Positions 45,852 to 55,059 of a DNA stretch of 64,000 nt are shown here, one piece after another (the first letter of the stretch is position 1; every line of letters starts with the position of its first letter). The translations under genes and the position numbers were made by a program. Under the pieces are notes generated by a model. That model was not told where the DNA came from, did not search any database, and saw only the letters and a program-made list of their open reading frames with translations. Source of the stretch: Thalassobaculum_A sp040219615 (lineage in GTDB: Bacteria; Pseudomonadota; Alphaproteobacteria; Thalassobaculales; Thalassobaculaceae); NCBI RefSeq assembly GCF_040219615.1, contig NZ_JAVJSE010000041.1:558001-622000 (forward strand), in the 5' to 3' direction.

Positions 45852-46601
45852 ATGCTGAAGATCGAAAGCCTGGTGAAGTCCTTCGGCGGCGTGGTCGCGA
45901 CCGACCACGTCTCGCTCGACTTCCCGTCCGGCTCGCTGAGCGCCGTGATCGGCCCGAACGGCGCCGGCAAGACCACGCTGTTCAACCTGATCACCGGACA
46001 CCTGGTGCCGGACAGCGGCCGCATCCTGCTGGCCGGCGAGGACATCGCCGGCATGGCTCCCGCCCGGATCGTCCGCAAGGGCGTGGGACGGGCGTTCCAG
46101 GTCGCCAGCATCTTCCCGACCCTCACGGTCGAGCAGGCGCTGATGGTGGCGGTGGCCTCGCATGTCCACATGTCGGAGCGCCTGCTGTCGGCGTTCCCGC
46201 CCCCGGCCGTGCGCACCCGCGCCGGCGAGTTGATCGACCTGCTCGGCATGGCCCCGGTCGCCCGCCTGCTGTGCGCCAACATCTCGCATGGCGACCAGAA
46301 GCTGCTGGACATCGGCCTGGCCCTGGCGCTGGAGCCCAGGGTGCTGCTGCTGGACGAGCCGACCGCCGGCATGGGCCCGGAGGAGCGCTGGCAGATGATC
46401 GGCACGGTGCGCCGGCTGTGGGAACAGGGCCACATGACGCTGGTGTTCATCGAGCACGACATGGATATCGTCTTCGAGGTCGCCCAGGCGATCCACGTGC
46501 TGCGCTACGGGTCGGTGCTGGCGTCCGGGAACGCCGAGCAGATCCGCGGCAACCAGGAGGTCGTCGAGGCTTATCTCGGGACCGAGGAGGCCACGGCATG
46601 A
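45852..46601 (+). CDS. Branched-chain-type ABC transporter ATP-binding protein (LivG)
   Basis: A 249-residue ATPase. Walker A is GPNGAGKTT, the signature is ISHGDQKLLDIGLAL, Walker B is VLLLDEPTAGMGP, and the switch is FIEHDMDIV. The start MLKIESLVKSFGG is the usual family start. The stop overlaps LivF by 4 bases. Confidence 0.92.
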   Translation: MLKIESLVKSFGGVVATDHVSLDFPSGSLSAVIGPNGAGKTTLFNLITGHLVPDSGRILLAGEDIAGMAPARIVRKGVGRAFQVASIFPTLTVEQALMVAVASHVHMSERLLSAFPPPAVRTRAGELIDLLGMAPVARLLCANISHGDQKLLDIGLALALEPRVLLLDEPTAGMGPEERWQMIGTVRRLWEQGHMTLVFIEHDMDIVFEVAQAIHVLRYGSVLASGNAEQIRGNQEVVEAYLGTEEATA

Positions 46602-47314
46602 GCGGCACGACGATCCTCAGCGTCGAGGACCTGGACGTGTTCTACGGTGCCTCCAAGATCCTGTTCGGCGTCGGCCTGGCCGTCGAGAAGGGCCGGACGC
46701 TGGCCCTGCTCGGCCGCAACGGCGCCGGCAAGAGTACGACCCTGAAGGCGATCGCCGGGGTCGCGCCGCCACGCCGCGGCCGGGTCCGGCTCGGCACCCG
46801 GGAGTTGGCCGGTGCGCGGCCCGACGCCATCGCGCGGGCCGGCATCGGCTACGTCCCGGAGGACCGGCAGGTGTTCCCGATGCACAGCGTCGAGGACAAC
46901 CTGCTGATCGGTGCCAAGGCCGGGCCGGCCGGCCAGGATCACTGGACCCTCCAGACGGTCTACGCGTCCTTCCCGATCCTGGCTGGCATGAAGGAGCGAC
47001 GGGCCGGGCTGATGTCCGGTGGCGAGCAGCAGATGCTGACCATCGCCCGGACCCTCATGGGCAACCCCGAGATCCTGCTGCTCGACGAGCCGTCCGAGGG
47101 TCTCGCGCCGATCATCGTGCAGGCCATCGGCGAGCTGATCCGCAAGCTCCGCGCGATGGGGGTCACCATCGTCCTGGCCGAGCAGAACATGCATTTCTGC
47201 CTGGGCATCTCGGAGGACGCGGCGGTCATCGACAAGGGCCACATCGTTTACCGCGACACCATCCAGGGCCTGCGGGCGAACACCGAGGTGACCAGGCGCT
47301 ACCTGGCGCTGTGA
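46598..47314 (+). CDS. Branched-chain-type ABC transporter ATP-binding protein (LivF)
   Basis: A 238-residue ATPase. Walker A is GRNGAGKST, the signature is MSGGEQQMLTIARTL, Walker B is ILLLDEPSEGLAP, with LAEQNMHFCLGI. It completes the nucleotide-binding pair and ends the operon. It converges with the tetR gene, 16 bases between them. Confidence 0.92.
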   Translation: MSGTTILSVEDLDVFYGASKILFGVGLAVEKGRTLALLGRNGAGKSTTLKAIAGVAPPRRGRVRLGTRELAGARPDAIARAGIGYVPEDRQVFPMHSVEDNLLIGAKAGPAGQDHWTLQTVYASFPILAGMKERRAGLMSGGEQQMLTIARTLMGNPEILLLDEPSEGLAPIIVQAIGELIRKLRAMGVTIVLAEQNMHFCLGISEDAAVIDKGHIVYRDTIQGLRANTEVTRRYLAL

Positions 47315-47334
47315 CGGCGGTCTGCCGCGGTCAC
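47311..47334. terminator. Hairpin shared by convergent livF and tetR ends
   Basis: GTGACGGCGG (47311-47320) and CCGCGGTCAC (47325-47334) pair at 9 of 10 positions around TCTG. The stem overlaps both stop codons. A bidirectional terminator is plausible, though no T-run follows. Confidence 0.4.
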
Positions 47335-47972
47335 CCGGCGCTGAACAGCCCGCGGCTGACCAGCTTCACATAGGCCTCGACAACATGCTCGGGCGGCGGC
47401 GCGGTGCCGCCCTTGCCGTCGTAGACGTAGCGCATGGAGAGATAGGACCGGGCCGACAGCAGGATGTAGATCACCGCCTCCAGCTCGGCCTCGCTGTAGC
47501 CCTGGATCTCGCCCCGCTCGACCGCCCGGCCGAGCGATCCGGCGTAGCCTTCGACCAGCAGCCGGAAATGCTCGGCATGGGCCTTGGGGGCGAAGATCTC
47601 GGCCTCGTAAAGGATCCGGTAGAACGACGGGTGCGCGATCAGATAGCCGAAGAACGCCCGGAGCCGGGCCTCCTCGCGGGCGGCGCCGGTCAGGTCCGCG
47701 GCGACCGTGTCGCGGATGTGGTCGAGCATCTGCCGTCCGAGATAGGGAAGCAGCTGGTCGAAGATCTGCTGACGCGATTCGAAGTAGTTGTAGAAGGTTC
47801 CCTGGGCGACACCGGCCAGCTGGGTGATCTTCGAGACCGAGGCTTCGGCGTAACCGTCCTCCCCGACCACCTGGGCCGCGGCCTCGAGGATGCGCATGTA
47901 GGTCTCGCGCGCCTTCTCCTCTCGGGTCACCCGGGGTCTCGGGCTGTGGCGGAGGACTGAAACCTTTCGCAT
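47331..47972 (-). CDS. TetR/AcrR family transcriptional regulator
   Basis: A 213-residue repressor-type protein. The HTH is AQVVGEDGYAEASVSKITQLAGVAQGTFYNYFESRQQIFD, with the recognition helix GTFYNYF. The C-terminal domain probably binds an acyl-CoA or small ligand. A 27-bp palindrome upstream (48078-48104) matches one upstream of the adjacent transporter operon, so autoregulation and control of that operon are likely. Confidence 0.88.
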   Translation of the reverse strand: MRKVSVLRHSPRPRVTREEKARETYMRILEAAAQVVGEDGYAEASVSKITQLAGVAQGTFYNYFESRQQIFDQLLPYLGRQMLDHIRDTVAADLTGAAREEARLRAFFGYLIAHPSFYRILYEAEIFAPKAHAEHFRLLVEGYAGSLGRAVERGEIQGYSEAELEAVIYILLSARSYLSMRYVYDGKGGTAPPPEHVVEAYVKLVSRGLFSAG

Positions 47973-48077
47973 CGATGGTCCAAGTTATTTCAACAGATGA
48001 AATTCCTATTTCGACCGCCGGGGACAACCTGTCAAGCACGAGCAGTATGGATAGGGCGGATTGCCGGGGTCAACTTA

Positions 48078-48104
48078 AATGACTAATGATTCATAATTCA
48101 TATC
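48078..48104. promoter_or_regulatory. 27-bp operator-like site upstream of tetR
   Basis: AAATGACTAATGATTCATAA at 48078-48097 continues with TTCATAT. It is 20/27 identical to 41612-41638. The inner ATGA/TCAT dyad is shared. It lies 106 bases before the tetR start. Confidence 0.6.
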
Positions 48105-48147
48105 AACCACGGCATCCGGCCGGCGGCGCGCCGCCGGAAAGCCGGTC

Positions 48148-49380
48148 TCAGGGGCCTCGCGACCGGCGGGCGGCGAGTTCGGGAACCGTCCAGAACAACG
48201 CTATGCCGGTGATCACGAAGGCTACCGAAAGCCCGAAACCCGCGTCGTAGCCGCCCGTCAGGTCGTGCAGGTAGCCGGCGACCCAGGATCCGACCGCGGC
48301 CCCGAGTCCCTGCCCGGTGGTGATCGTGCCGTAGATGACCCCGAGGCCGCGCCCGGCGAACAGCGTGGCGGCGATGGTCGAGACGACCGGGCCGCGCGCG
48401 CCCATGCTGACCCCGAAGAACACCACGAACACCACCACCAGCGCGAAGCCGGGTGCGCTCTGCATGGTGAACAGGGCGGCCACGCCGGTGATCGTACAGA
48501 GATAGCTCACGGTCGCCGTGACCCGGTTGCCGTAGCGGTCGGCGGCGGTGCCGGTGACCAGCATGCCGGCGATCGACAGCACGCCGGTGAACCCGAAGGC
48601 GCCGGCGGCCTCCAGGGGCGAGAACCCCTGCTCCACCAGATACGCGACCGACTGCAGGCTGACCGAGTACACCGCGACGGCGGTCAGGAAGAACACCAGG
48701 AACAGCGCCCAGAACGGACGCCCGCGCATCGCCGGCAGCAGGCCGGCCCCGACCGCCGCCGTCCCGACGCGCCGATCGGCGACCCGTCCGAGCGCGATCG
48801 CCGACCATGGCAGCAGGGCGACCGGCAGCGCCGCCAGCAGGACGCCGGCGCCGAGCCAGGCATAGGCGGTCCGCCAGCCGTCACTCTGAATCAACACCTG
48901 GGTGACCGGCACCAGGACCAGCGTCCCGGTACCGAGCCCGGTCGAGGCGACCGCCATGGCGGTCGCCAGCCGGCGGTCGAACCAGCGGCTGATCAGCGCC
49001 GAGGCCGGGATCATCCCGAGCGACGCGATGCCGAGGCCGCCCATCAGCCCGACGCTGAGATACAGCTGCCACAGGCTGGTCATCGAACCGGCCAGCAGGA
49101 AGCCGCCGCCGAGGCAGAGCAGACCGGCGACGTAGAGGATACGGGGGCCGAACCGGTCGAAGGCCAGGCCGACGAACGGCGACGCCAGGCCGTTGGCCGC
49201 CATGTAGACCGAGTAGACCGAGGTCAGGTCGCCGCGGTCCCAGCCGGTCTCCTCGCCGATCGGCAGCAGGAACACCGCATAGGTCTCGCCGGCGCCGCGC
49301 GCGAGCGCGTTCAGCACGAAGCAGAGGGCCAGCACGCCGAGAGCGGCGAGACCGCCCGCGGAGGCCTGGGCTCGGGTCAT
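48148..49380 (-). CDS. MFS transporter, monocarboxylate-porter-like
   Basis: A 410-residue membrane carrier with twelve hydrophobic segments. It has VYSVYMAANGLASPFVGLAFDRFGPR, which is the MFS motif region, and GMIPASALISRWFDRR. The pattern is that of the oxalate/formate or monocarboxylate MFS branch. It lies upstream of tetR on the same strand but is separated by the operator. The ATG at 49380 is taken; the upstream frame is not conserved. Confidence 0.85.
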   Translation of the reverse strand: MTRAQASAGGLAALGVLALCFVLNALARGAGETYAVFLLPIGEETGWDRGDLTSVYSVYMAANGLASPFVGLAFDRFGPRILYVAGLLCLGGGFLLAGSMTSLWQLYLSVGLMGGLGIASLGMIPASALISRWFDRRLATAMAVASTGLGTGTLVLVPVTQVLIQSDGWRTAYAWLGAGVLLAALPVALLPWSAIALGRVADRRVGTAAVGAGLLPAMRGRPFWALFLVFFLTAVAVYSVSLQSVAYLVEQGFSPLEAAGAFGFTGVLSIAGMLVTGTAADRYGNRVTATVSYLCTITGVAALFTMQSAPGFALVVVFVVFFGVSMGARGPVVSTIAATLFAGRGLGVIYGTITTGQGLGAAVGSWVAGYLHDLTGGYDAGFGLSVAFVITGIALFWTVPELAARRSRGP

Positions 49381-49508
49381 GACGGACCGAGTGTAGGAGG
49401 CGCAATCCGCCCGCGAAACCGCGCAGGCTGGCATCGCTGCCATGGCGTTCGAACATGACGGGCCGGTTCCGCCGGACCCGCGAATCGGAGGCCGGCCGCG
49501 GCGGCTCC

Positions 49509-50210
49509 CTACGTCTCGGTCTCGAACCAGTCGGCCGGCACCTCGGCGCCGGCGATCACCAGGCAACACTCGCCGACCAGCTGCCCGCCTCGGCCCTCCA
49601 GCACCGCCGCCAGTTCGGACAGCCGGCCGCGCACCACTTCCTCGTGCAGCTTGGTGAGCTCGCGGGCGAACGCCGCCGGGCGGTCGCCCAGCACCGCGAT
49701 GGCGTCCTCGATCAGCTTCCCCACGCGATACGGGCTCTCGTAGAACACCAGGGTATGCGGCGAGGCGGCGTCGACCTCGATGAAGCGCCGGCGCGGACCG
49801 CCCTTCTTCGGCGCGAAGCCGCGGAAGGTGATGCCGTGCACCGGCAGGCCGGACAGCACCGCCGCCATCACGAACGCCACCGGCCCCGGCACCATCGAGA
49901 CCGCGACCCCGGCCCGGGCGGCGGCCCGCACCAGGGTGAAGCCGGGATCGCTCACCCCCGGCGTGCCGCCGTCGGTCGCCACCGCGACCCGCTGGCCCTC
50001 GGCCGCCCAGCGCACCAGGGTCGCGGCCATCTGGCGCTCGTTGTGCTCGTGATAGGCCACCATGCGGGTCTTGATCCCGGACAGCGACAGCAGCCGGCCG
50101 GTCCGCCGTGTGTCCTCGCAGGCCACCACGTCGGCCGCCTCGAAGGCGGCGCGCGCCCGCGGGCTGAGGTCCTCGAGGTTGCCGATCGGCGTCGCCACCA
50201 GCTCGATCAT
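49509..50210 (-). CDS. rsmI: 16S rRNA (cytidine-2'-O)-methyltransferase RsmI
   Basis: A 233-residue tetrapyrrole-methylase-fold enzyme that 2'-O-methylates C1402 of 16S rRNA. It starts MIELVATPIGNLEDLSPRA and has ACEDTRRTGRLLSLSGI, ATDGGTPGVSDPGFTLVRAA and LVFYESPYRV. It is about 50 residues shorter than E. coli RsmI, lacking the C-terminal helical part. The start overlaps the m5C methyltransferase stop by 4 bases, so the two are translated together. Confidence 0.92.
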   Translation of the reverse strand: MIELVATPIGNLEDLSPRARAAFEAADVVACEDTRRTGRLLSLSGIKTRMVAYHEHNERQMAATLVRWAAEGQRVAVATDGGTPGVSDPGFTLVRAAARAGVAVSMVPGPVAFVMAAVLSGLPVHGITFRGFAPKKGGPRRRFIEVDAASPHTLVFYESPYRVGKLIEDAIAVLGDRPAAFARELTKLHEEVVRGRLSELAAVLEGRGGQLVGECCLVIAGAEVPADWFETET

Positions 50211-51208
50211 GCGTCCGCTCCCTGCTCCGTCTTGCGGATGCGGCATACGAAGAACGATTCCATGAAGGTCGAGGGCACCACCCGCAGGGCGTGCCGCAGG
50301 TCCGGGTGATAGTCCCGGTTCTCCCAGCGCGCCAGGCCGGGCATGACCTCCGGGATCGCCAGGTCGATCGGCTCGACCCGGGCGTCGGGATTGTGCCGCA
50401 GCAGGTGGTCGAGCGGCGCCTCGTTCTCCTCCGGCGCGATCGTGCAGGTCGAGTACACCAGGATCCCGCCCGGCCGCAGCCGCTTGAACGCCGCCACCAG
50501 CATGCGCTGCTGCAGCCGGCTCATCTGCTCGATCCGCTCCGGGCTCCAGAACTTCAGGGCGTCGGCCCGGGACAGGTCGGCCATGCCCTCGCCGGAGCAC
50601 TGGGCGTCCAGCAGGATGCGGTCGAAGTCAGCCTCCACGAACTTGTCCAGGTACTGACCAGGATGATTCGTCATTTCGACGATATTAACATTCAATAAAT
50701 CAATAACTTCTGATAGTTTCTTGAGACGTCCCTTGATGCCGTCGTTGACCGTCAGCCGGGCCGCGTTGCCGGTCAGCGCGGCGATATGGGCGGCCTTGCC
50801 CCCGGGAGCCGAGCAGACGTCGAGGATGTCCTGGCCCGGCCGCGGGTCCAGGGCCAGCCCCGGTATCAGCGACGACGCGTTCATCACGTAGACCTCGCCG
50901 GCCGCATGCGGGGCGCTCTCGGTGATCGCGCGCTTGTCGCCGACGATGTGGAAGGCGTCCGCGCACCAGGGAATCGGCTCTAGTTCGGTCAGCGCCCGCA
51001 GCTCGCCCAGCACCGCCTCGACCGGCCGCCCGGCCAGCGGGTTGAGGCGCAGGCTGGACCGCCGTTCGCCGGTCAGCCGGAGCTCGACCTCCTGCGGCCG
51101 CATACCCCAGACGGCGGCGGCACGTGCCAGGAACCGGTCGCGGCGGCGGGCCTCGGCCGGGTGGCGGCGGGACAGGGAGTCGCGTGGACGATGGACGGCG
51201 CGGGCCAT
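50207..51208 (-). CDS. NOL1/NOP2/Sun (RsmB/F) family RNA cytosine-C5 methyltransferase
   Basis: A 333-residue enzyme. The SAM-binding loop is LDVCSAPGGKAAHIAAL. The two catalytic cysteines are in LLDAQCSGEGM (Cys204, motif IV) and VYSTCTIAPEEN (Cys255). Motif IV reads DAQCSG where DAPCSG is standard. A tract at about 50665-50735 (residues 160-182) uses AT-rich codons, quite unlike the rest of the gene. The N-terminal RNA-binding region is short. RsmB and RsmF assignments cannot be separated. Confidence 0.87.
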   Translation of the reverse strand: MARAVHRPRDSLSRRHPAEARRRDRFLARAAAVWGMRPQEVELRLTGERRSSLRLNPLAGRPVEAVLGELRALTELEPIPWCADAFHIVGDKRAITESAPHAAGEVYVMNASSLIPGLALDPRPGQDILDVCSAPGGKAAHIAALTGNAARLTVNDGIKGRLKKLSEVIDLLNVNIVEMTNHPGQYLDKFVEADFDRILLDAQCSGEGMADLSRADALKFWSPERIEQMSRLQQRMLVAAFKRLRPGGILVYSTCTIAPEENEAPLDHLLRHNPDARVEPIDLAIPEVMPGLARWENRDYHPDLRHALRVVPSTFMESFFVCRIRKTEQGADA

Positions 51209-51248
51209 AGCGCGGTCATACAGACCTGCCGCGCCGCCGTCACCTGGG

Positions 51249-53177
51249 TTACGCGATCCCCGCCGCCGGGTCGTCGGGTGCCGCCATCGGCAGCGACACC
51301 GAGATCGTGGTGCCGGCGCCGGGTCGGCTGTCGACCTCGACCGTTCCCTGGTTGCGCTCGACCAGCGCCTTGACGATCGACAGGCCGAGCCCGGTGCCGC
51401 CCTCGCGATGGGCGTGCGACGGGTCGCCGACCTGGTGGAACGGCTCGAAGATCTTGTCGATCTGGTCCGGCGCGATGCCGATGCCGTGATCGCTGACCGC
51501 CAGCCGCAGCCGGTCGTCCTCGCGCACCACGGAAAGCCGCACGACCCCGCCGGCCGGCGAGAACTTGACGGCGTTGCTCAGCAGATTGACCAGGATCTGC
51601 CGGACCGACCGCGGGTCGGCCAGGGCCGGCGGCAGGTCGCGCGCCAGGTCGGCCTCCAGGCGGATGGAGTGCGAGCGCGCCACCGCCCGCATCAGCCGGA
51701 CCGCCTCGGCGACCGCCCGCCGCGGGTCGATCGGCCGCGGATGGACCGCGAACCCGCCGGCGTCGAGGCGGGTGAAGTTCAGGATGTCGTCGATATGCGA
51801 CAGCAGGATGCGGCCTGCCTGCAGCACGTCGCCGAGATACTCCCGCCGCTTCGTCGGCGACAGCCTGGCCTCCAGCAGGATCAGGGTCTCGGAGAGACCG
51901 AGAATGGCGTTCAGGGGCGTCCGCAGCTCGTGGCTCATCCGGGCCAGGAACGCCGACTTCGCGGCATTCGCCTCCTCGGCCGCGTCGACCGCGTCGCGCA
52001 GGTCCAGCTCCGCGCTCTTGGTCTGGGTGATGTCGGTGGCGATCAGCAGGGTGCCGCCGCCCACGAGCTTCTGGTCCTTGGCGCGGAACCAGCGTCCGAA
52101 GCGCTGGATGTCGACATAGCCGGCCGGATTGCGGAACTGCTCGAGGCGCTCCGGCACCGCCCGCTCCGGATCCTCGATGATCCCGCGCTCTCCGAACGCC
52201 TGCAGGATCGCCGCCATCGTCGTGCCGGGCACCAGCACGTCGTCCAGCCCCGGATGCAGATCCTTGAACAGCCGATTCGCGAACACCAGCCGCTCATCGG
52301 AATCGAACAGCGCCACCAGGTCCTCGATGGCATCGAGCGCCCGGATCAGCCGGTCCACGGTATCGCGGGCCGAGCGCTGTTCGGTCACGTCCTCGCGGAT
52401 CGCCACATAGCCTTCGTGCCGGCCGTCGGCCGAGCGGAACCGGTTCATCCGCAGCGTGAATACCCGCTGCCGCCCGGCCCGGTCGCGGTTGTGGACCTCG
52501 CCGTAGTAGTAGCCGGTCTCGGAAAGCCCGCGCCGGACCTCGGCGACGAGCTGCACGGCCCCGTCGTCGCCGTACAGGATCGAACTCGGGCGCCGCCCGA
52601 TCGCCTCGTCCCATTTGACTCCGAAGGTCTCCAGGAACGGCTCGTTCATCCAGACCAGCCGGTAGTCCAGGTCCATCACGTAGGTCGGGTTGACGCTGTG
52701 CCGGACGATCTCCGCCAGCCGGGCGTTCTCGGCGATGTGGCGCTCGATCGCGGCGCGCCGCTCCGCCAGTTCCTCGCCGCGCTCGATGACCTTGGTCTCC
52801 AGCCACTCGCGGGCCCGACGATGGGCGATGCTCAGGCCCAGCAGCCCGACGGCGTCGCGCAGCATGCGCTCGACCGGCGCGAAGGCGGCGACATCGGTGA
52901 CCCGCAGGCGCAGCACGCCGAGGCGCTCGCTGCCCGGGCCGATCTCGTAGACATAGGTCCAGTCGCCAGAGGCCGGCGGCTCGACAGGCGTCTCGGAACT
53001 CAGATCCGCCTCGGCCTCGACGACCAGCGGCAGTGCGAGACAGGCGCGCCGGATGGTCGCGGCCATCACCGGTCCGAACGGCAGCGACTGCACGCGGCTC
53101 GCGAGATCCAAGAGGATCGGTCCGGCCTCGGCCGTGATCGTTCCGGCATCGCGAAGACGCACGCTGCCGCCCTCCAT
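51249..53177 (-). CDS. Two-PAS histidine kinase
   Basis: A 642-residue cytosolic kinase without clear membrane segments. The N-terminal domain (about 20-150) resembles a GAF-like fold. PAS1 is about 155-270 (NPTYVMDLDYRLVWMNEPFL), PAS2 about 275-392 (EDLVALFDSDERLVFANRLF), HisKA has His416 in ARMSHELRTPLNAILG, and the HATPase shows LVNLLSNAVKF, DHGIGIA and GTGLGLSI. The ATG at 53177 has CGGAG upstream; an earlier start at 53306 would extend into the next gene. No partner regulator is adjacent. Confidence 0.88.
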   Translation of the reverse strand: MEGGSVRLRDAGTITAEAGPILLDLASRVQSLPFGPVMAATIRRACLALPLVVEAEADLSSETPVEPPASGDWTYVYEIGPGSERLGVLRLRVTDVAAFAPVERMLRDAVGLLGLSIAHRRAREWLETKVIERGEELAERRAAIERHIAENARLAEIVRHSVNPTYVMDLDYRLVWMNEPFLETFGVKWDEAIGRRPSSILYGDDGAVQLVAEVRRGLSETGYYYGEVHNRDRAGRQRVFTLRMNRFRSADGRHEGYVAIREDVTEQRSARDTVDRLIRALDAIEDLVALFDSDERLVFANRLFKDLHPGLDDVLVPGTTMAAILQAFGERGIIEDPERAVPERLEQFRNPAGYVDIQRFGRWFRAKDQKLVGGGTLLIATDITQTKSAELDLRDAVDAAEEANAAKSAFLARMSHELRTPLNAILGLSETLILLEARLSPTKRREYLGDVLQAGRILLSHIDDILNFTRLDAGGFAVHPRPIDPRRAVAEAVRLMRAVARSHSIRLEADLARDLPPALADPRSVRQILVNLLSNAVKFSPAGGVVRLSVVREDDRLRLAVSDHGIGIAPDQIDKIFEPFHQVGDPSHAHREGGTGLGLSIVKALVERNQGTVEVDSRPGAGTTISVSLPMAAPDDPAAGIA

Positions 53178-53302
53178 GCTCCGTCGCGGCAACGCCACCG
53201 CGCGTCCGGGGGCACGTCCTTCGTCCCGACTGTCGGCCGACACGCTTCTGCGATCTGTCGAACTGTCGACCGGTCCTGCCCCCCAACCCGGATGGACCGG
53301 TT

Positions 53303-54115
53303 TCACGCGTCGGCCGGAGCCGCCACCGCGAACAGCATGATGGCGGTTGCGGCGGCAAGGTTCAACGAGTCCGCGCCGACCCGCATCGGAATTCTGACGA
53401 GATGGTTGCAGGTTACCGCAATCCGCTCGGGCAGGCCGCTCTGCTCGTTGCCCATCACCAGCAGCGTCGGCGGCCCGCGCGTGATCGACTCGGGCCGGTC
53501 GGAGGCCGCCAGATGGGTCCCGACCGTGCGGCCGCCCCAGCCGGGATGCCAGTCCAGGTAGCCATGCTCGTCGAGCCGGACCAGCGGCACGTTGACGATC
53601 GACCCCATCGACGCCCGCACCGCCTCGGTCGAGTAAGGGTCCACGGTGTGGCCGATCAGGATGATGCCCGCCACCCCGAAGGCGTCGGCGCTGCGCACGA
53701 TCGAGCCGAGGTTGCCGGGATCGCGGATCCCCTCGAGCGCCAGCCAGGTGACACCGGGCCCGGCCCGCACCGTGTCGATCGGCGCCCAGCGCTGCTCGAT
53801 CACCGCGATCACGCTCTGGGCGTTGTCGCGCCGCGCCACCCGGGTCATCAGCTCGTCGGTAACCGTAAGCACCCTGCCGCCGCCGGCCCGGCAGCCCTCG
53901 ATCGCCTCGCGCAGCAGGGCGCCTGAGCCGGCGCTCTCCGACAGCACCAGCCGGCGCACCCGCCAGCCCCGGCGCACCGCCTCGACCACATGCCGCAGTC
54001 CTTCCGACAGGAACGCGCCCTGCTCGCTCCGGCCCTTCTTGGATTCCAGCGCCCGCAGCGCCTTGATCTCGGGATTGGCGGCGCTGCTGATCACCACCGG
54101 GCTCGGCTCAGGCAT
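53303..54115 (-). CDS. TrmH/SpoU family RNA 2'-O-methyltransferase
   Basis: A 270-residue SPOUT methyltransferase. The N-terminal substrate-binding domain (KALRALESKKGRSEQGAFLSEGLR) is followed by the knot domain: ALEGIRDPGNLGSIVRSADAFG, LVMGNEQSGLPE and IPMRVGADSLNLAAATAIML, the three SpoU motifs. It modifies rRNA or tRNA; the target is unknown. The ATG at 54115 follows GGAG, and the gene overlaps its upstream neighbour by 8 bases. Confidence 0.9.
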   Translation of the reverse strand: MPEPSPVVISSAANPEIKALRALESKKGRSEQGAFLSEGLRHVVEAVRRGWRVRRLVLSESAGSGALLREAIEGCRAGGGRVLTVTDELMTRVARRDNAQSVIAVIEQRWAPIDTVRAGPGVTWLALEGIRDPGNLGSIVRSADAFGVAGIILIGHTVDPYSTEAVRASMGSIVNVPLVRLDEHGYLDWHPGWGGRTVGTHLAASDRPESITRGPPTLLVMGNEQSGLPERIAVTCNHLVRIPMRVGADSLNLAAATAIMLFAVAAPADA

Positions 54116-54977
54116 CGCGGCTCCAGCTGACATAGAGAGAGGTCGGCAGCAGCCGGCCGGTGGTTTCCTCGCGCAGCGCCATCTCGCCCACGGAAATGCT
54201 CCCGGGCAGGCCGGCGAAGGCGTCCTCCAGCAGCCGCTGCAGGGTCAGCATCGACAGATGCGTGGCGTAGGCCGTCAGCACCAGGGTCGACGACCGCTCG
54301 TCCATCAACGCCCGGCAGTCGGCCAGCAGCTGCGGCAACTGCTCCTCCAGCCGCCAGACCTCGTTCTTCGGGCCGCGACCGTATTTCGGCGGGTCCAGCA
54401 CGATCACGTCGTAGCGGCTGCCGCGCCGCACCTCGCGGGCCGCGAACCGGGCGGCGTCGTCGCAGATCCAGCGGATCGGGGCGTCCGCCAGCCCGGACAT
54501 CTCCTGATTGACGCGGGCCCAGGCGATCGCCTTCTTCGAGGCGTCCACATGGGTGACCTTCGCACCGGCCGCCGCCGGCAACAGCGAAGCCATGCCGGTG
54601 TAGCCGAACAGGTTCAGCAGCGCGGTCTCGCCGGCGCGGGCCTGGACCACGTCGACCACCCGGTCCCAGTGCACCCGCTGCTCGGGAAAGATCCCGAGGT
54701 GGCGGAACGCGGTCAGCTGCGCCTCGATCCGCACCGGCCCGTAGGCGATCGGCCAGGGTGCCGGCAGCCCGCCGGCCTTGGCCTCCCAGCGCCCGCTGCC
54801 CTCCTCCTCGCGCCCGGCCAGGAACCGCGCATCGGCCACCGCCCAGCGCTCGGCCGGCAGCGACCGGTGCCAGATCGCCTGGGAGTCCGGGCGGTCGAGC
54901 AGCAGGCGGCCGAACCGCTCGAGCTTGCGGCCGTCGCCGCTGTCGAGCAGCGCGTAGTCCGGCCATGCCTCGGCCAC
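54108..54977 (-). CDS. Class I SAM-dependent methyltransferase (RlmI/RlmK-like)
   Basis: A 289-residue Rossmann methyltransferase. The SAM motifs are LLNLFGYTGMASL and KVTHVDASKKAIAWARVN; motif IV is IVLDPPKYGRGPKNE. It resembles the catalytic domain of RlmI-type 23S rRNA m5C methyltransferases without their PUA domain. The start is GTG at 54977, the earliest possible and without a good ribosome site. The reaction is inferred only. Confidence 0.82.
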   Translation of the reverse strand: MAEAWPDYALLDSGDGRKLERFGRLLLDRPDSQAIWHRSLPAERWAVADARFLAGREEEGSGRWEAKAGGLPAPWPIAYGPVRIEAQLTAFRHLGIFPEQRVHWDRVVDVVQARAGETALLNLFGYTGMASLLPAAAGAKVTHVDASKKAIAWARVNQEMSGLADAPIRWICDDAARFAAREVRRGSRYDVIVLDPPKYGRGPKNEVWRLEEQLPQLLADCRALMDERSSTLVLTAYATHLSMLTLQRLLEDAFAGLPGSISVGEMALREETTGRLLPTSLYVSWSRDA

Positions 54978-55059
54978 CAGAATCTCGGGTACCAGCGCTG
55001 CCTCCCTTGCCGTCGGTGCGCGGCGAAACTACAGGCCCGCGGCGCCCGGCGCGAGCCCG

